Of a stretch of DNA of 64,000 bases, positions 36,302 through 46,579 are shown one piece after another. The notes below the pieces were generated by a model. That model saw only the letters and a list, made by a program, of their open reading frames with translations. It was not told where the DNA came from and made no database searches. Each line of letters starts with the position of its first letter. Position 1 is the stretch's first letter. The stretch spans positions 1 to 64,000 of the forward strand of contig NZ_LMEA01000011.1 of NCBI RefSeq assembly GCF_001425235.1, written 5' to 3'. The position numbers and the translations under genes are program-made. The DNA is from Devosia sp. Root413D1. Lineage in GTDB: Bacteria > Pseudomonadota > Alphaproteobacteria > Rhizobiales > Devosiaceae.

Positions 36302-36809
36302 GGTTCTCGCCCTCGGTGTCTTCGCCGTCCCAGTAGCCGAACGGCGTCAGCTTGCCGGCGGTGCTGAAGATCGACATCGGCTCTTTGTCATTGCCATGCG
36401 CGATATCGACGGCGATCCGGCCGCTATCGGGGTATTCGGTCACATCGGCGCGGCCGTGATTGGCGAAGGCGATGTAGCGCAGCTCCGCAGCGCTGCTGTT
36501 GATGATCTGGTGCGCTTCGCCACCAGCCGGAGCGCCGATGCAGTCGCCTGCCTTGATCGGCAGCCGCGCTTCACCCACCCGATAGGTGCCGGTGCCCGAG
36601 ACGATGAAGAACAGCTCGTCATTGCCGTGATGCCGGTGGTACGGCCAGGCCGTCTTGCCGGCCGGCACCACGTGCAGCGTCGCGCCGATCTGCTCGGTAC
36701 CAATGGCCGCGTCGATATCGTGGAGCCCCACCTCAAAGCGGTTACCCACCTTGAGCCACTTCAGCTCAAGGTCGGCAACGTTGACGATGTTGTGGGACGA
36801 GGACGTCAT
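36294..36809 (-). CDS. cupin-domain protein 2 inside the suf operon
   Basis: This 171-residue paralog of cupin 1 has metal motif WPYHRHHGNDELFFIVSGTG, GDCIGAPAGGEAHQIIN, and the shared C-terminal FGYWDGED. Its ATG touches the sufB stop and its end overlaps the membrane gene by eight bases. The reaction is unknown. The pairing suggests a heterodimer, or a sensor and an enzyme that act with the membrane protein. Confidence 0.9.
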   Translation of the reverse strand: MTSSSHNIVNVADLELKWLKVGNRFEVGLHDIDAAIGTEQIGATLHVVPAGKTAWPYHRHHGNDELFFIVSGTGTYRVGEARLPIKAGDCIGAPAGGEAHQIINSSAAELRYIAFANHGRADVTEYPDSGRIAVDIAHGNDKEPMSIFSTAGKLTPFGYWDGEDTEGENHG

Positions 36810-38308
36810 CAGCCGACGCTGCCCTCGAGCGAGATCGAGATCAGCTTCTGCGTTTCGACCATGAACTCCATCGGCAGGTGCTGCAGCACATCACGGACGA
36901 AACCGTTGACGATCAGCGCCACGGCTTCCTCTTCGGAGAGGCCGCGCTGCATGCAGTAGAACATCTGGTCGTCCGAGATCTTGCTGGTCGTCGCCTCGTG
37001 CTCGAACACGGCCGAAGCGTTGCGGCTCTCGATATAGGGCACGGTATGCGCGCCGCACTTGTCGCCGATCAACAGGCTGTCGCACTGCGTGAAGTTACGG
37101 GCGCCCTTGGCCTTGGCGTGGGCCGAGACCTGGCCGCGATAGGTATTGTCAGAGAACCCTGCAGCAATGCCCTTCGAGACTATGCGGCTCGTGGTGTTCT
37201 TGCCCAGGTGCAGCATCTTGGTGCCACTATCGACCTGCTGATAGCCGTTCGAGATGGCGATCGAGTAGAACTCGCCCGACGAGTTGTCACCGCGCAGGAT
37301 GCACGAGGGGTACTTCCAGGTGATGGCCGAGCCGGTTTCCACCTGCGTCCAGCTGATCTTCGAGCGGTCGCCACGGCAATCGCCGCGCTTGGTGACGAAA
37401 TTGTAGACGCCGCCCTTGCCGTCCTTGTCGCCCGGGAACCAGTTCTGCACCGTCGAGTACTTGATCTCGGCGTCGGCGAGGGCAACGAGTTCGACCACTG
37501 CGGCATGCAGCTGGTGCTCGGCGCGGGCCGGCGCCGTGCAGCCCTCGAGATAGCTCACATAGGAGCCCTCGTCGGCGATCAGCAGGGTGCGCTCGAACTG
37601 GCCGGTCTTGGCCTCGTTGATGCGGAAATAGGTCGAGAGCTCCATCGGGCAGCGAACACCCTTGGGGATGTAGCAGAACGAGCCATCGGTGAAGACCGCC
37701 GAGTTCAGCGTGGCGTAGTAGTTGTCCGAAACCGGAACCACTGAGCCGAGATACTGCTTCACCAGGTCCGGGTACTCGCGGATGGCTTCCGAGATCGAGC
37801 AGAAGATGATGCCCATCTTCTCGAGCTCGGCCCGGAAGGTGGTGCCGACCGAGACGGAATCGATCACCGCGTCGACGGCAACCTTCGGCTGCTCGATGCC
37901 CGCGAGCAGCTCACGCTCCTTCAGCGGCACGCCGAGCTTCTCGTACATTTCGAGCAGCGCCGGATCGATCTCGTCGAGGCTCTTGGGCCGGTTCGAGCTC
38001 TTGGGCGCCGCGTAATAGTACATGTCCTGGAAGTCGATCTTGGGGTAGTGCACCTTAGCCCAGGTCGGCTCGTCCATGGTCAGCCAGCGCTTATAGGCAT
38101 CCAGCCGCCACTCCAGCATCCACTCCGGCTCGTCCTTTTTGGCCGAGATGAAGCGGATGGTGTCTTCGTTCAGGCCCTTGGGAGCCTTGTCGACTTCGAG
38201 CTGAGTTTCGAACCCGTACTTGTATTTCTCGACATCGAGCGCGAGTACCTTCTCGACGGTGTCTCCCTCGATCTCTTCCTTCAAAGTCGGGATGTCGTAA
38301 CGGGCCAT
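36809..38308 (-). CDS. sufB: SufB, Fe-S scaffold subunit
   Basis: This 499-residue protein is the main scaffold on which clusters are built in SufBC2D. Family blocks are complete, including [20 protein letters not shown], the [19 protein letters not shown] region, and the C-terminal [19 protein letters not shown]. It is the second gene of the operon, 10 bases after the cysteine desulfurase gene. Confidence 0.97.
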   Translation of the reverse strand: MARYDIPTLKEEIEGDTVEKVLALDVEKYKYGFETQLEVDKAPKGLNEDTIRFISAKKDEPEWMLEWRLDAYKRWLTMDEPTWAKVHYPKIDFQDMYYYAAPKSSNRPKSLDEIDPALLEMYEKLGVPLKERELLAGIEQPKVAVDAVIDSVSVGTTFRAELEKMGIIFCSISEAIREYPDLVKQYLGSVVPVSDNYYATLNSAVFTDGSFCYIPKGVRCPMELSTYFRINEAKTGQFERTLLIADEGSYVSYLEGCTAPARAEHQLHAAVVELVALADAEIKYSTVQNWFPGDKDGKGGVYNFVTKRGDCRGDRSKISWTQVETGSAITWKYPSCILRGDNSSGEFYSIAISNGYQQVDSGTKMLHLGKNTTSRIVSKGIAAGFSDNTYRGQVSAHAKAKGARNFTQCDSLLIGDKCGAHTVPYIESRNASAVFEHEATTSKISDDQMFYCMQRGLSEEEAVALIVNGFVRDVLQHLPMEFMVETQKLISISLEGSVG

Positions 38309-38318
38309 TGTCTTTTTC

Positions 38319-39470
38319 CTATGCTGCGACGCGGCGGGACTTGTGACGGCCCACCACTTCGCTGAAACCTTTGAGATAAACCTCGACGTCCTCGATGGTA
38401 GAGGACCAGCCGAAACTCACCCGCATTGCGCACTCACTCAATTCGCCCGGCACGCCCATGGCGGCCAGCACATGGCTCGGGCCAACCTTGCCCGACGAGC
38501 AGGCGGAACCCGACGAAACGGCGAGACCAAGCAGGTCCAGCCCCATCATCGCCACCGCATTCTTCAACCCCGGCACCGCGAAGTTGGTCACGTTGCCGAT
38601 CCGGTCGGCCTTCTCGCCGAAGACCACCAGGTCCGGGGCAATCAACCGCATGCCGTCTTCGGCCGTCCGCACCAGTTCGCTGACATTGGCCTGGTAGAAC
38701 CGCTCGGCGAACACTTCCGCTGCGGCGCCAAACCCGGCGATCGCCGCCGCCGACTCCGTACCGCCGCGCCGCCCGCTCTCCTGGCCCCCACCGGGGATCA
38801 GTCGAACCTGGTCGGCGTGGCCTTTCATCAGCAGCGCCCCGATACCGGCGGGGCCGCCAATCTTGTGGCCACTCACCGCCATCATATCGGGTGCGCGCGA
38901 GGCAAATTCGAGCCCCACCTTGCCAAAGCCCTGCACCGCATCGACAAAAAGATAATGCGGGCTCGGGCCGACCAGCACTTCGATGCGATCGACCGGCTGG
39001 ATAACCCCGGTCTCGTTGTTGACGAGGTGCACCGCCACCAGCAGCCGCATCCCGACGAGGTCCGCCGCGGCCAGCGCTGACGCGATCTCCTCGAGCTTGA
39101 TCACTCCATCGGCATCGAGGCCGACCTTCTTGATCGGCAGGCCGGTCGCCTCTGCGGCCTTGAGCACGGCAGCGTGCTCGCCCTCCGAAACGACGATGGC
39201 ATCGACATTGAACGCCTTGGCGCCGCCGACAATGGCCTGGGTGATCGCTTCAGTGGCCGAGCCGGTGAACACCACCTGGTCGCGCTCGGCCCCGGCCAGC
39301 CGCGCCACCTGGGCGCGCGCCTTGTCGATCACCGCACGCAGCGCCCTGCCCTCGGCATGCACCGACGAGGGGTTGCCGACGAGGTCGAGCGCCCCGATAT
39401 GGGCAGCGCGAGCCTCCGGCAGCAACGGCGCCGACGCATTGTGATCGAGATAGATCGACTGTCGCGCCAT
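38319..39470 (-). CDS. group I cysteine desulfurase (NifS/IscS-like)
   Basis: This 383-residue PLP enzyme has Lys203 in SGHKIGGP and Cys324 in the long mobile loop SSGSACSSG typical of IscS/NifS. It is the first gene of the suf operon, giving the operon two desulfurases of different classes (this and SufS). ATG 39470 is chosen because it opens with the family YLDHNASAP block; the frame runs 31 codons further up without homology. An Irr-like box lies about 165 bases upstream. Confidence 0.95.
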   Translation of the reverse strand: MARQSIYLDHNASAPLLPEARAAHIGALDLVGNPSSVHAEGRALRAVIDKARAQVARLAGAERDQVVFTGSATEAITQAIVGGAKAFNVDAIVVSEGEHAAVLKAAEATGLPIKKVGLDADGVIKLEEIASALAAADLVGMRLLVAVHLVNNETGVIQPVDRIEVLVGPSPHYLFVDAVQGFGKVGLEFASRAPDMMAVSGHKIGGPAGIGALLMKGHADQVRLIPGGGQESGRRGGTESAAAIAGFGAAAEVFAERFYQANVSELVRTAEDGMRLIAPDLVVFGEKADRIGNVTNFAVPGLKNAVAMMGLDLLGLAVSSGSACSSGKVGPSHVLAAMGVPGELSECAMRVSFGWSSTIEDVEVYLKGFSEVVGRHKSRRVAA

Positions 39471-39623
39471 AGATCCGAGACCTGCCTCATCCGCTTCGAA
39501 AGGCCGCCTGCGACGCCGGAGCGCCGCACGTGCCTGAAACAAATCTTGAAATCGGGCGCTCACTTTCTCTACAAGGAGCGCTCACCAGCAACCGGAAGCG
39601 GTTGGACCACCACCTGCCGCCTT

Positions 39624-39663
39624 CGAAAACCCAGTTTAGAATTATTCGAAACTGGAGTTTTCG
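39624..39663. promoter_or_regulatory. Irr-like iron-control box in an extended palindrome
   Basis: TTTAGAATTATTCGAAA (39635-39651) matches the alphaproteobacterial Irr (ICE) consensus TTTAGAA-N3-TTCTAAA with one change. It is centred in a larger dyad with CCAG/CTGG and CGAAAAC/GTTTTCG flanks. It lies in the 329-base divergent gap (39471-39799) before the suf operon and the alpha/beta hydrolase gene. Nothing else is recognised in the gap. Confidence 0.65.
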
Positions 39664-39799
39664 GCCCATGTTTTAGGCAGCGGCGCAGCATTCGTCAAGC
39701 CGAGAGACCGGCCCGCGCGCGAGGCATGAGCCCAGCGCATAGAGGTTCGGCGGGGCGCCAAAAAGAACGGGCCCAAATAACGGGCAAGGAAACGATCTT

Positions 39800-40462
39800 A
39801 TGCCAGAAGTCATCTTCAACGGACCCGAAGGCCGCCTCGAGGGGCGCTACCAGCAGGGTAAGGACCCGAACGCTCCGATTGCGATCGTGCTGCATCCGCA
39901 TCCGCAGTTCGGCGGCACGATGAACAACCAGATCGTCTACAACCTGTTCTACATGTTCGCGCAGCGCGGTTTTTCGGTGCTGCGTTTCAACTCGCGCGGC
40001 GTCGGTCGCAGCCAGGGCCTGTTCGATCACGGCATCGGCGAACTCTCGGATGCCGCCGCGGCGCTCGACTGGCTGCAGTCGCTCAACCGCGAGTCGCGCG
40101 GCTGCTGGATCGCCGGCTTCTCGTTCGGCGCCTGGATCGGTATGCAGCTCTTGATGCGCCGCCCCGAGGTCGAAGGCTTCATCTCGGTGAGCCCGCCGGA
40201 AAACCTCTACGACTTCTCCTTCCTCGCCCCCTGCCCGTCCTCGGGCCTGATCATTCACGGCGACAAGGACCGCGTCGCGCCGCCGCAATCGGTGCAGAAG
40301 CTGGTCGACAAGCTGAAGACCCAGAAGGGCATCACCATCGAGCAGCAGCAGGTCGAGGGCGCCAACCACTTCTACGAAGGCAAGATCGACGAACTCACCG
40401 AACGCTGCGCCGACTATCTTGACCGGCGCCGCGCGGAAATCGCGGCGGGCAAGGGGCGCTAG
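39800..40462 (+). CDS. alpha/beta hydrolase
   Basis: This 220-residue serine hydrolase has an HPHPQFGG oxyanion segment (about 32-39), nucleophile Ser108 in GFSFG, Asp in HGDKDRV and a final His in GANHFYEG, so the triad is complete. It resembles the compact esterase-like proteins common in Rhizobiales. The substrate is unknown. An AAGGAAA site precedes ATG 39800. It is divergent from the suf operon and upstream of tyrS by 101 bases. Confidence 0.9.
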   Translation: MPEVIFNGPEGRLEGRYQQGKDPNAPIAIVLHPHPQFGGTMNNQIVYNLFYMFAQRGFSVLRFNSRGVGRSQGLFDHGIGELSDAAAALDWLQSLNRESRGCWIAGFSFGAWIGMQLLMRRPEVEGFISVSPPENLYDFSFLAPCPSSGLIIHGDKDRVAPPQSVQKLVDKLKTQKGITIEQQQVEGANHFYEGKIDELTERCADYLDRRRAEIAAGKGR

Positions 40463-40563
40463 CCATACGCCCCGGACCTCCTCCTTCGGAAGGCTCGGGG
40501 ATGAGGTCCTCATGGGGGTAACCTGCCCCCATGACGAGCCGGTCGATTACATAGGGCAAGCCG

Positions 40564-41820
40564 ATGGCCGCCAAGTTCAAGTCCGATTTCCTGAACGTCC
40601 TCGATCAGCGAGGCTTCATCCACCAGATCTCCGATCCCGAGGGGCTCGATGCCCTGGCGGTGAAGGAACGCATCACCGGCTATGTCGGCTACGACGCCAC
40701 GGCGACCAGCATCCACATCGGCAACCTGATCACGGTAACGATGCTCTACTGGCTGCAGGAAACCGGCCACCGCCCCATCAGCCTGATGGGCGGCGGCACC
40801 TCCATGGTTGGCGATCCCTCATTTCGCGATGATCAGCGGAGCCTGCTCAGCGTCGAGAAAATCAAGACCAACATCGAGAGCATCAAGCAGGTCTACTCGC
40901 GTATCCTCCGCTACGGCGACGGCCCGACCGACGCCATCATGGTGGACAATGCCGATTGGCTGCTGAAGCTCAACTATGTCGAATTCCTGCGCGATGTCGG
41001 CCGCCACTTCTCGGTCAACCGCATGCTGAGCTTCGACTCGGTGAAGCTGCGGCTAGATCGCGACCAGTCGTTGAGCTTCCTCGAGTTCAACTACATGATC
41101 ATGCAGGGCTACGATTTCACTGAGCTCAACCGGCGCTATGGCACGGTGCTGCAGATGGGCGGCTCCGACCAGTGGGGCAACATCATCAACGGCGTCGACC
41201 TCAGCCACCGCATGGGCGGCCCGCAGCTCTACGCCCTGACCACGCCACTGCTGACCAAGGCTTCAGGCGAGAAGATGGGCAAGTCGGCCTCCGGTGCCGT
41301 CTGGCTCAACGGCGAACTCTTCAGCCCCTATGATTTCTGGCAGTACTTCCGGAACACCGAGGACGCCGATGTCGGCAAGTTCCTCAAGATCTTCACCCGC
41401 CTACCGCTCGACGAGATCGAAAAGCTGGCGTCGCTGGGCGGTTCGGAGCTGAACGAAGCAAAGAAAGTATTGGCGACGGAAGTCACCGCCATCGTCCATG
41501 GTCGCGAGGCCGCGGAGCAGTCAGCGTCGACCGCTGCCGCCACCTTCGAGGCGGGCGCGCTCGACCTGTCGCTGCCGACCGCCGAGGTCTCGAAGTCCGA
41601 CCTCAACGCCGGCATCGGGCTGCTCGCCGCGTTGGTCACCGCCGGTCTTGCCGCATCCAACGGCGAGGCGCGCCGGCACATCCAGTCGGGTGCGGTTCGC
41701 GTCAACGATGAGCCGGCAACCGACGAGCGTGCCTCCCTGGGTACGGCCGCCTTGCTGCCGGAAGGCGTGATCAAGCTCTCGGTCGGCAAGAAGAAGCACG
41801 CCCTGCTGAAGCCGGTCTAA
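40564..41820 (+). CDS. tyrS: tyrosyl-tRNA synthetase
   Basis: This 418-residue class I synthetase charges tRNA-Tyr. It has HIGN (51-54) in place of HIGH, the KMSKS loop as KMGKS (237-241), the tyrosine pocket block with GSDQWGNI, and a C-terminal S4 RNA-binding domain ([17 protein letters not shown], near residue 363). Length is normal. No T-box or other leader is seen upstream. Confidence 0.97.
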   Translation: MAAKFKSDFLNVLDQRGFIHQISDPEGLDALAVKERITGYVGYDATATSIHIGNLITVTMLYWLQETGHRPISLMGGGTSMVGDPSFRDDQRSLLSVEKIKTNIESIKQVYSRILRYGDGPTDAIMVDNADWLLKLNYVEFLRDVGRHFSVNRMLSFDSVKLRLDRDQSLSFLEFNYMIMQGYDFTELNRRYGTVLQMGGSDQWGNIINGVDLSHRMGGPQLYALTTPLLTKASGEKMGKSASGAVWLNGELFSPYDFWQYFRNTEDADVGKFLKIFTRLPLDEIEKLASLGGSELNEAKKVLATEVTAIVHGREAAEQSASTAAATFEAGALDLSLPTAEVSKSDLNAGIGLLAALVTAGLAASNGEARRHIQSGAVRVNDEPATDERASLGTAALLPEGVIKLSVGKKKHALLKPV

Positions 41821-41827
41821 GCGAACT

Positions 41828-41854
41828 GAAGTGCGGTTCAACGAACCGCACTTC
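41828..41854. terminator. perfect hairpin between convergent tyrS and usp genes
   Basis: GAAGTGCGGTTC (41828-41839) and GAACCGCACTTC (41843-41854) form a 12-bp stem with a 3-base loop. There is no strong U-run on either strand, so it is a weak bidirectional terminator or mRNA-end stabiliser. Confidence 0.6.
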
Positions 41855-41864
41855 ACCTCTCACC

Positions 41865-42314
41865 TCAACGGGTCACCAGCACCGGGATGGCGGTGTGCGC
41901 CAACACATTGTTGGTCTGGCTGCCGAGCAGCAGCCGGCCGAGCCCGCGGCGGCCGTGCGAGCCCATGACGATCAGGTCCGCCCCCACCGAATTGGCGGTC
42001 GAGATAATGCCGTCCGCCGGGAAGCTGTCATTGACATAGACCGTCTTGGCGCTGACGCCGGCGGCGCTGGCCGCAGCCTGAGCCTTGGCGAGCAGTTCCT
42101 TGGCCGCGGTTTCCTGAGCCTCGATCAGCTCCGGAATGGGGTCGAACGCCGTGCCGGCGACCGTGGCATAACCGCCGCCGAGTACAGCAGTGGGCTCCGT
42201 CACGGTGACGATGGTCACCGCCGAGCCGAGCGCCTTGGCGAGACCGAGTGCGTGGTCCAATGCCCGCGAGGCGAGTTCCGAACCATCCGTTGCGACGAGA
42301 ATATGTGCGTACAT
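41865..42314 (-). CDS. universal stress protein (UspA family)
   Basis: This 149-residue single-domain Usp starts ILVATDGSELASRALDHAL and has the ATP-binding pattern GSHGRRGLGRLLLGSQTNNV (about 121-140), so the ATP-binding subclass is likely. It lies 83 bases downstream of the AsmA-like gene on the same strand and is convergent with tyrS. Confidence 0.95.
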   Translation of the reverse strand: MYAHILVATDGSELASRALDHALGLAKALGSAVTIVTVTEPTAVLGGGYATVAGTAFDPIPELIEAQETAAKELLAKAQAAASAAGVSAKTVYVNDSFPADGIISTANSVGADLIVMGSHGRRGLGRLLLGSQTNNVLAHTAIPVLVTR

Positions 42315-42397
42315 TTTGTGTACCTCCGCACCATCATGTGGAGATCGTAAGCCGTTGCGCCAACCTATACTTTGATCGAAATCAACCTATTCCCGCA

Positions 42398-45300
42398 TCA
42401 CTCGACGCGCGGGATTTCCTTGGCCCGGTACTCGAACATCCGGCGGAACGCACCGGGCACCAGCGCCGACATCGGGTTGATCTTGAAATCCGGCTTGTCC
42501 AGCGGCCCACGCACCGCGAAGGTCACCCCGAACAGCCCCTCGCCATCGCGCCCGGCCAGCGGCCCCAGGAGCTTCGAGAACGCGTTGTTGAGCCCGAACA
42601 GCGGCACATAGGTGCCGGTAATGTCGTACTGCCGCTTGTCAGTGTAGATGAAACCACGCGCCGTGCCGCCCACCGTGGCGCCGGCCAGCACTGCATCGGT
42701 GATCTCCACCCGGTCGCTGCGCCGCACGAACTCCGCCTCAGCGCTCTTGAACTCGAGCTTGTTGGAGCGCGCGATCATCTGCTTGGATTGGGAGTGGTTG
42801 CCGAGAATCTGCGCCACGTTGCCCTCGTTGACGAAAGCGAAGTTGCGCAGCGAGAACTGCCCGACATCGATCTTCTGGTCATTGACCGTCTGGACCACCA
42901 GGCTGCCGGCGCCGCCCTCGACATTGGGGTAGACGTTCATCAGCCGCAAAAGCGTGCCCAGGTCGTTGAACGCCACCGACATCACCTTGCCGTCCGGCGT
43001 CGGATTGGTGGTCACCGAGACGCTGCGGTTGCCGCCGAGATTGGCCTGCAGGTTCACCCGCTGCAGATCCGCCCCGCGCAGCACCAGGTCGAGGTTCACG
43101 TTGAACGCCGTGGTCTTGTAAAAGCCCAGCGCCCGCTTCAGTTCGAGATCGACCGCGATGGTCTGGTTGTTGACCGCCGTCGCCTGCGGACCGCCGGTCG
43201 AATCGCCCGACAGGCTGAAGAAGCGCTGCAGCATCGGCTTGAGATCGAGCTGATCGCCGCGCAGCCGCACCTGGTAGCCGTTGCGGATCGGCGTCAGCGA
43301 AATCTGCGCCTGATCACCTGGACTGAGCGCGAACGAGGTGAACTCGGCCGATTGCAGACCTTCCTTGAGGTCGAAATCCAGGCCGCCCTGGAGCTTCACA
43401 TCGCCGAAACCAAGGTCGAGGTCGTTGATGGTGACAGCATCACCCGCCAGCTTGATCTGTGCCGCCGCCGTTCCCTTGACCCCGGCCGCCTTGCTGATGC
43501 CGAGGTCCTTGACGCTCAGGCTGGCGTCCTTGAGGTCCGCCGCAAGCTGCATGCTGCCATCGCTGAGCGGCTTCACCGAAATGGTCAGCGGCCCGTTGAG
43601 GAAGGCCGAGGTATCGACGCCAAACTTCTTGAACGCGTCGGAATCGACCTTCGCCGTCAGCACCACGTCCGGCTTCTTGGGGTCGAGCGTCCCCATGGCG
43701 GAGATCGCGGCCGGCACCCCGTCGAGCTCGGTCGTACCGCTTACGTTGAACCCGGCCTGGGTCAGGCGGAACTGCAACTGCCCCTTGCCGACGCTATGTC
43801 CCTGGATCGGCGAGGCGGTCTCGAGGTCCTGCAGCGTGCCGTTGACCACATAGTCCATGGTCCGCGGCTTGTTGGTATTCTTGTCCGTGACGAAGGTCGC
43901 CACCAGCCCAAGCGACACCTGGCCCTTCAGCACATCGAGGTCGATCGGCAGCGCCGCCTGCTGCAGCGCCTGCGGCTGGTTGGTCTTCACCCAGTCGATC
44001 AGCGCCGGGATGCCGCCGGACAGATCTCCGGAGATCTCGTACACCGCCTCGGTGTCACTGTTCGAGCCGATGATGAAGCCGGCATTGGCAATCGAGATGT
44101 TGCCCTTGGAGGTCGGAATCGTCGCACCGTCACCGGAAATCTGGATGTCGGCGTCTTTGAGGCTGAGCTTCATCTCGCCTTCGATGGTGATCGGATCCAT
44201 CGTGTCGAGCGCTTTGATCTTGACGCCGACGCCGACGATGTCGATCGACATCGCGTTCTTGGGCATCGGCTTGTTTTCCCCCGGCTCGCCGAGCGAGCCG
44301 ACCGGGAAGTCGTAGCGCATGGTCGACTTCTTGATCCGGCCGCCGACCACGTTCTTGACGAACCAGTCGCGCGACTCGCTGGCGAGGAAGGCCGGCCACA
44401 ACCGCTTGAGGTCGTCGGCCGACAGGCCGTCGCCGGCGATGTTCATCTCGAAGCCCGTGCCGCGTCGCACCATGTCGATGCGCCCGGTCGAAACCAGCTT
44501 GCTGCCGTCGGCCTTCTTGGCCTCGAACTGGTCGATGCCGGTGGCGCCGTAGAGCGGAGCCGACCAGCCCTGGAAATTCACCTCCGAGAACGGCGCTTCG
44601 GGCATGCCCTGTTCGTTGGCGATGGCGACATCGCGCGCCGCCACCTTCATGCCGACGATCGGTCCGTAAAGCGGATCGAGGCCAAGCTTGAACACCCCGC
44701 TGACCGTGCCGCTGCTGCCGGCGATGCTCACCTGCATCTCGCCCATGGTGAACTGGCCGATCGAGGGATCCCATACAACCTCGGCGATCGATGTGGCGAT
44801 CGGGAAGAACTGGCCGTTGACCCGCACATCCATGCCGGTCAGGTCGACATGGAACAGCCCGTCGGTGATCTTCTGCGTGTCGGTGAAGCCGACATCGATC
44901 GATACCGATGCGGTGCCGACCACCGAGATCGCCGTCTCCTGTTCACCCACGAAGGGGGCAAAGGCGCCGGGGTCGAGGTTGGTGATCGAGGCCTTGAGGC
45001 GCGCCCCGCCATCGTCGGTCTCGACCCACTCGAGAATGCCGTTCATCACCGACCCGCCGATCCCGGCGGAGAAGTTGCCCGAGGCCGATTTGCCGTCGGC
45101 GTTCGGCGCGATGTCGATGTTGATCTCGGTGAAGTGGCGCAAGACGCCATAGAGCGCGTCGTTCATGTCGAGCGCACCGTGTTTGACCACCAGACGGGAG
45201 AAATTCCCGAGCTTGGCCTGTTGCACGATGCCGGCAATGCCTTTGGCGGCCGCCTCGAGGTTGTAGACCAGCCAGTCATTGTCGGAGCGGATGCCGAGGC

Positions 45301-45862
45301 TGGCCTCCGGCACCTGCCCCTTCACGTCGACGCCATCAGGCGACAGGTTTACCTCGGGGAACTGATCCTGCCCTTCGATGACCCGCACCGTCCGGCCGCC
45401 ATCCGGCTCGTCCACGTACTCGAACTTGGCGAGGCGCGGACCGAACAGGTCCTGGTTCACCTGCAGGTGTGGACCGACGATCGTAACGGTGGCGCCCGGC
45501 TGCCCGACCAAAGCCCTGAGCGGCGAGAAGCCGACCTCGAGCGCATCCATGCTCACCGTGCCGCCGGTCTTCACATCGGTGAAGGTGACCGGCTTGAACT
45601 GGATCACCGGCCAGACGAAGCCTTCAAGCGCCAGCGCCATATCACCCAGCTCAAGCTTGCTGCCTGATGGCATCGAGCTGAGCACCAGGTTGCGCACCTG
45701 CGAACTGACGAACGGCAGCGGGATCGGGGTCACGAGCAGCACGGCGTACATGACGACGAGCAGGATAACAGGCGCAGCGACTGCCGCCGCTGCGATCCTA
45801 CCCAGGATGCGCCATGCCGAGCGCTTGCGGAGCTGGGAGCCAGGGGCTGGAGTAGGTTTCAC
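42398..45862 (-). CDS. AsmA/YhdP-like large envelope protein (DUF3971 type)
   Basis: This 1154-residue protein has one N-terminal membrane anchor (about 18-45, after a basic start) and a very long periplasmic beta-rich body of repeated 'GxLxxxxx' strands. It ends in the family C-terminus with ITGTYVPLFGLNNAFSKLLG and GLFGVTFAVRGPLDKPDFKINP. AsmA-like bridge proteins such as YhdP are thought to move phospholipids to the outer membrane, and that is the likely role. The start is GTG 45862. bcp is divergent. Confidence 0.93.
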   Translation of the reverse strand: MKPTPAPGSQLRKRSAWRILGRIAAAAVAAPVILLVVMYAVLLVTPIPLPFVSSQVRNLVLSSMPSGSKLELGDMALALEGFVWPVIQFKPVTFTDVKTGGTVSMDALEVGFSPLRALVGQPGATVTIVGPHLQVNQDLFGPRLAKFEYVDEPDGGRTVRVIEGQDQFPEVNLSPDGVDVKGQVPEASLGIRSDNDWLVYNLEAAAKGIAGIVQQAKLGNFSRLVVKHGALDMNDALYGVLRHFTEINIDIAPNADGKSASGNFSAGIGGSVMNGILEWVETDDGGARLKASITNLDPGAFAPFVGEQETAISVVGTASVSIDVGFTDTQKITDGLFHVDLTGMDVRVNGQFFPIATSIAEVVWDPSIGQFTMGEMQVSIAGSSGTVSGVFKLGLDPLYGPIVGMKVAARDVAIANEQGMPEAPFSEVNFQGWSAPLYGATGIDQFEAKKADGSKLVSTGRIDMVRRGTGFEMNIAGDGLSADDLKRLWPAFLASESRDWFVKNVVGGRIKKSTMRYDFPVGSLGEPGENKPMPKNAMSIDIVGVGVKIKALDTMDPITIEGEMKLSLKDADIQISGDGATIPTSKGNISIANAGFIIGSNSDTEAVYEISGDLSGGIPALIDWVKTNQPQALQQAALPIDLDVLKGQVSLGLVATFVTDKNTNKPRTMDYVVNGTLQDLETASPIQGHSVGKGQLQFRLTQAGFNVSGTTELDGVPAAISAMGTLDPKKPDVVLTAKVDSDAFKKFGVDTSAFLNGPLTISVKPLSDGSMQLAADLKDASLSVKDLGISKAAGVKGTAAAQIKLAGDAVTINDLDLGFGDVKLQGGLDFDLKEGLQSAEFTSFALSPGDQAQISLTPIRNGYQVRLRGDQLDLKPMLQRFFSLSGDSTGGPQATAVNNQTIAVDLELKRALGFYKTTAFNVNLDLVLRGADLQRVNLQANLGGNRSVSVTTNPTPDGKVMSVAFNDLGTLLRLMNVYPNVEGGAGSLVVQTVNDQKIDVGQFSLRNFAFVNEGNVAQILGNHSQSKQMIARSNKLEFKSAEAEFVRRSDRVEITDAVLAGATVGGTARGFIYTDKRQYDITGTYVPLFGLNNAFSKLLGPLAGRDGEGLFGVTFAVRGPLDKPDFKINPMSALVPGAFRRMFEYRAKEIPRVE

Positions 45863-46016
45863 TGCTTTCCGACTTGAGGCCGCTCGCTTTGCCGCCCTAT
45901 CCTAGAATCAAACCGAGCAGCCGTTCACTGCCAGATGATACCGGCTGCAATATGGCACTAACACCCACTGGATGCGCGGCTTTTCCGGCGTTTTCCCGTC
46001 TACCGCATTGGACCAC

Positions 46017-46532
46017 ATGACCCTTCCTGCTCCCGGCACCCCGGCCCCAGACTTCGAACTTGTCACCGACAGCTACGAGAAGTTCCGCCTGTCGGATCAT
46101 CTTGGCCACCCGGTCGTGCTCTACTTCTACCCACAGGACGATACCGAGGGCTGCACGCTCGAGAACATCGAGTTCACCGACCAGATGCCTGAATTCAGGC
46201 GGCTCGGCGCTGTCGTCGTCGGCATTTCTCCCGACACGGTGGAAAAACACTGCTCCTTCCGCGACAAGTACAATCTCGGCGTCATCCTCGCCGCCGACCC
46301 CGAGCGCAAGGCCATCGAGGCTTACGGCATCTGGCAGCTCAAGAAGCTCTGGGGCGTCGAGTACATGGGGGTGAAGCGCATCACCGTGCTGATCGCCCCC
46401 GATGGCAGGGTCGCCGAAGTCTTTCACGCCACCCGCATTAAGGGACATGCCGAAAAGGTCCTCGCCGCGACGCGCGCGCTGGTCGCGGAGGCTGGGGCCC
46501 CGCCCGCCAAACCCAGGCGCAGCAAGGCTTGA
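46017..46532 (+). CDS. bcp: thioredoxin-dependent peroxiredoxin (Bcp/PrxQ)
   Basis: This 171-residue thiol peroxidase has peroxidatic Cys46 in DTEGCTLEN, where most family members have DTPGCT. Only one Cys is in the motif, since the usual CxxxxC resolving Cys is replaced by Ile, so a 1-Cys or intermolecular mechanism is likely. A basic KPRRSKA tail ends the protein. ATG 46017 is used; an ATG 15 codons up lacks homology. Confidence 0.93.
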   Translation: MTLPAPGTPAPDFELVTDSYEKFRLSDHLGHPVVLYFYPQDDTEGCTLENIEFTDQMPEFRRLGAVVVGISPDTVEKHCSFRDKYNLGVILAADPERKAIEAYGIWQLKKLWGVEYMGVKRITVLIAPDGRVAEVFHATRIKGHAEKVLAATRALVAEAGAPPAKPRRSKA

Positions 46533-46579
46533 ACGTCACGCCGGCGCGGCCTTTTCGCGTTTGTTAACCCTAACGGATC

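Noticed and set aside
42248-45667. A 1139-codon open frame antisense to the AsmA-like gene
   Set aside because: It mirrors third-position GC bias of the real gene, is extremely Arg/His/Asp-rich, and has no recognisable domain. The minus-strand protein has a clear anchor and family C-terminus.
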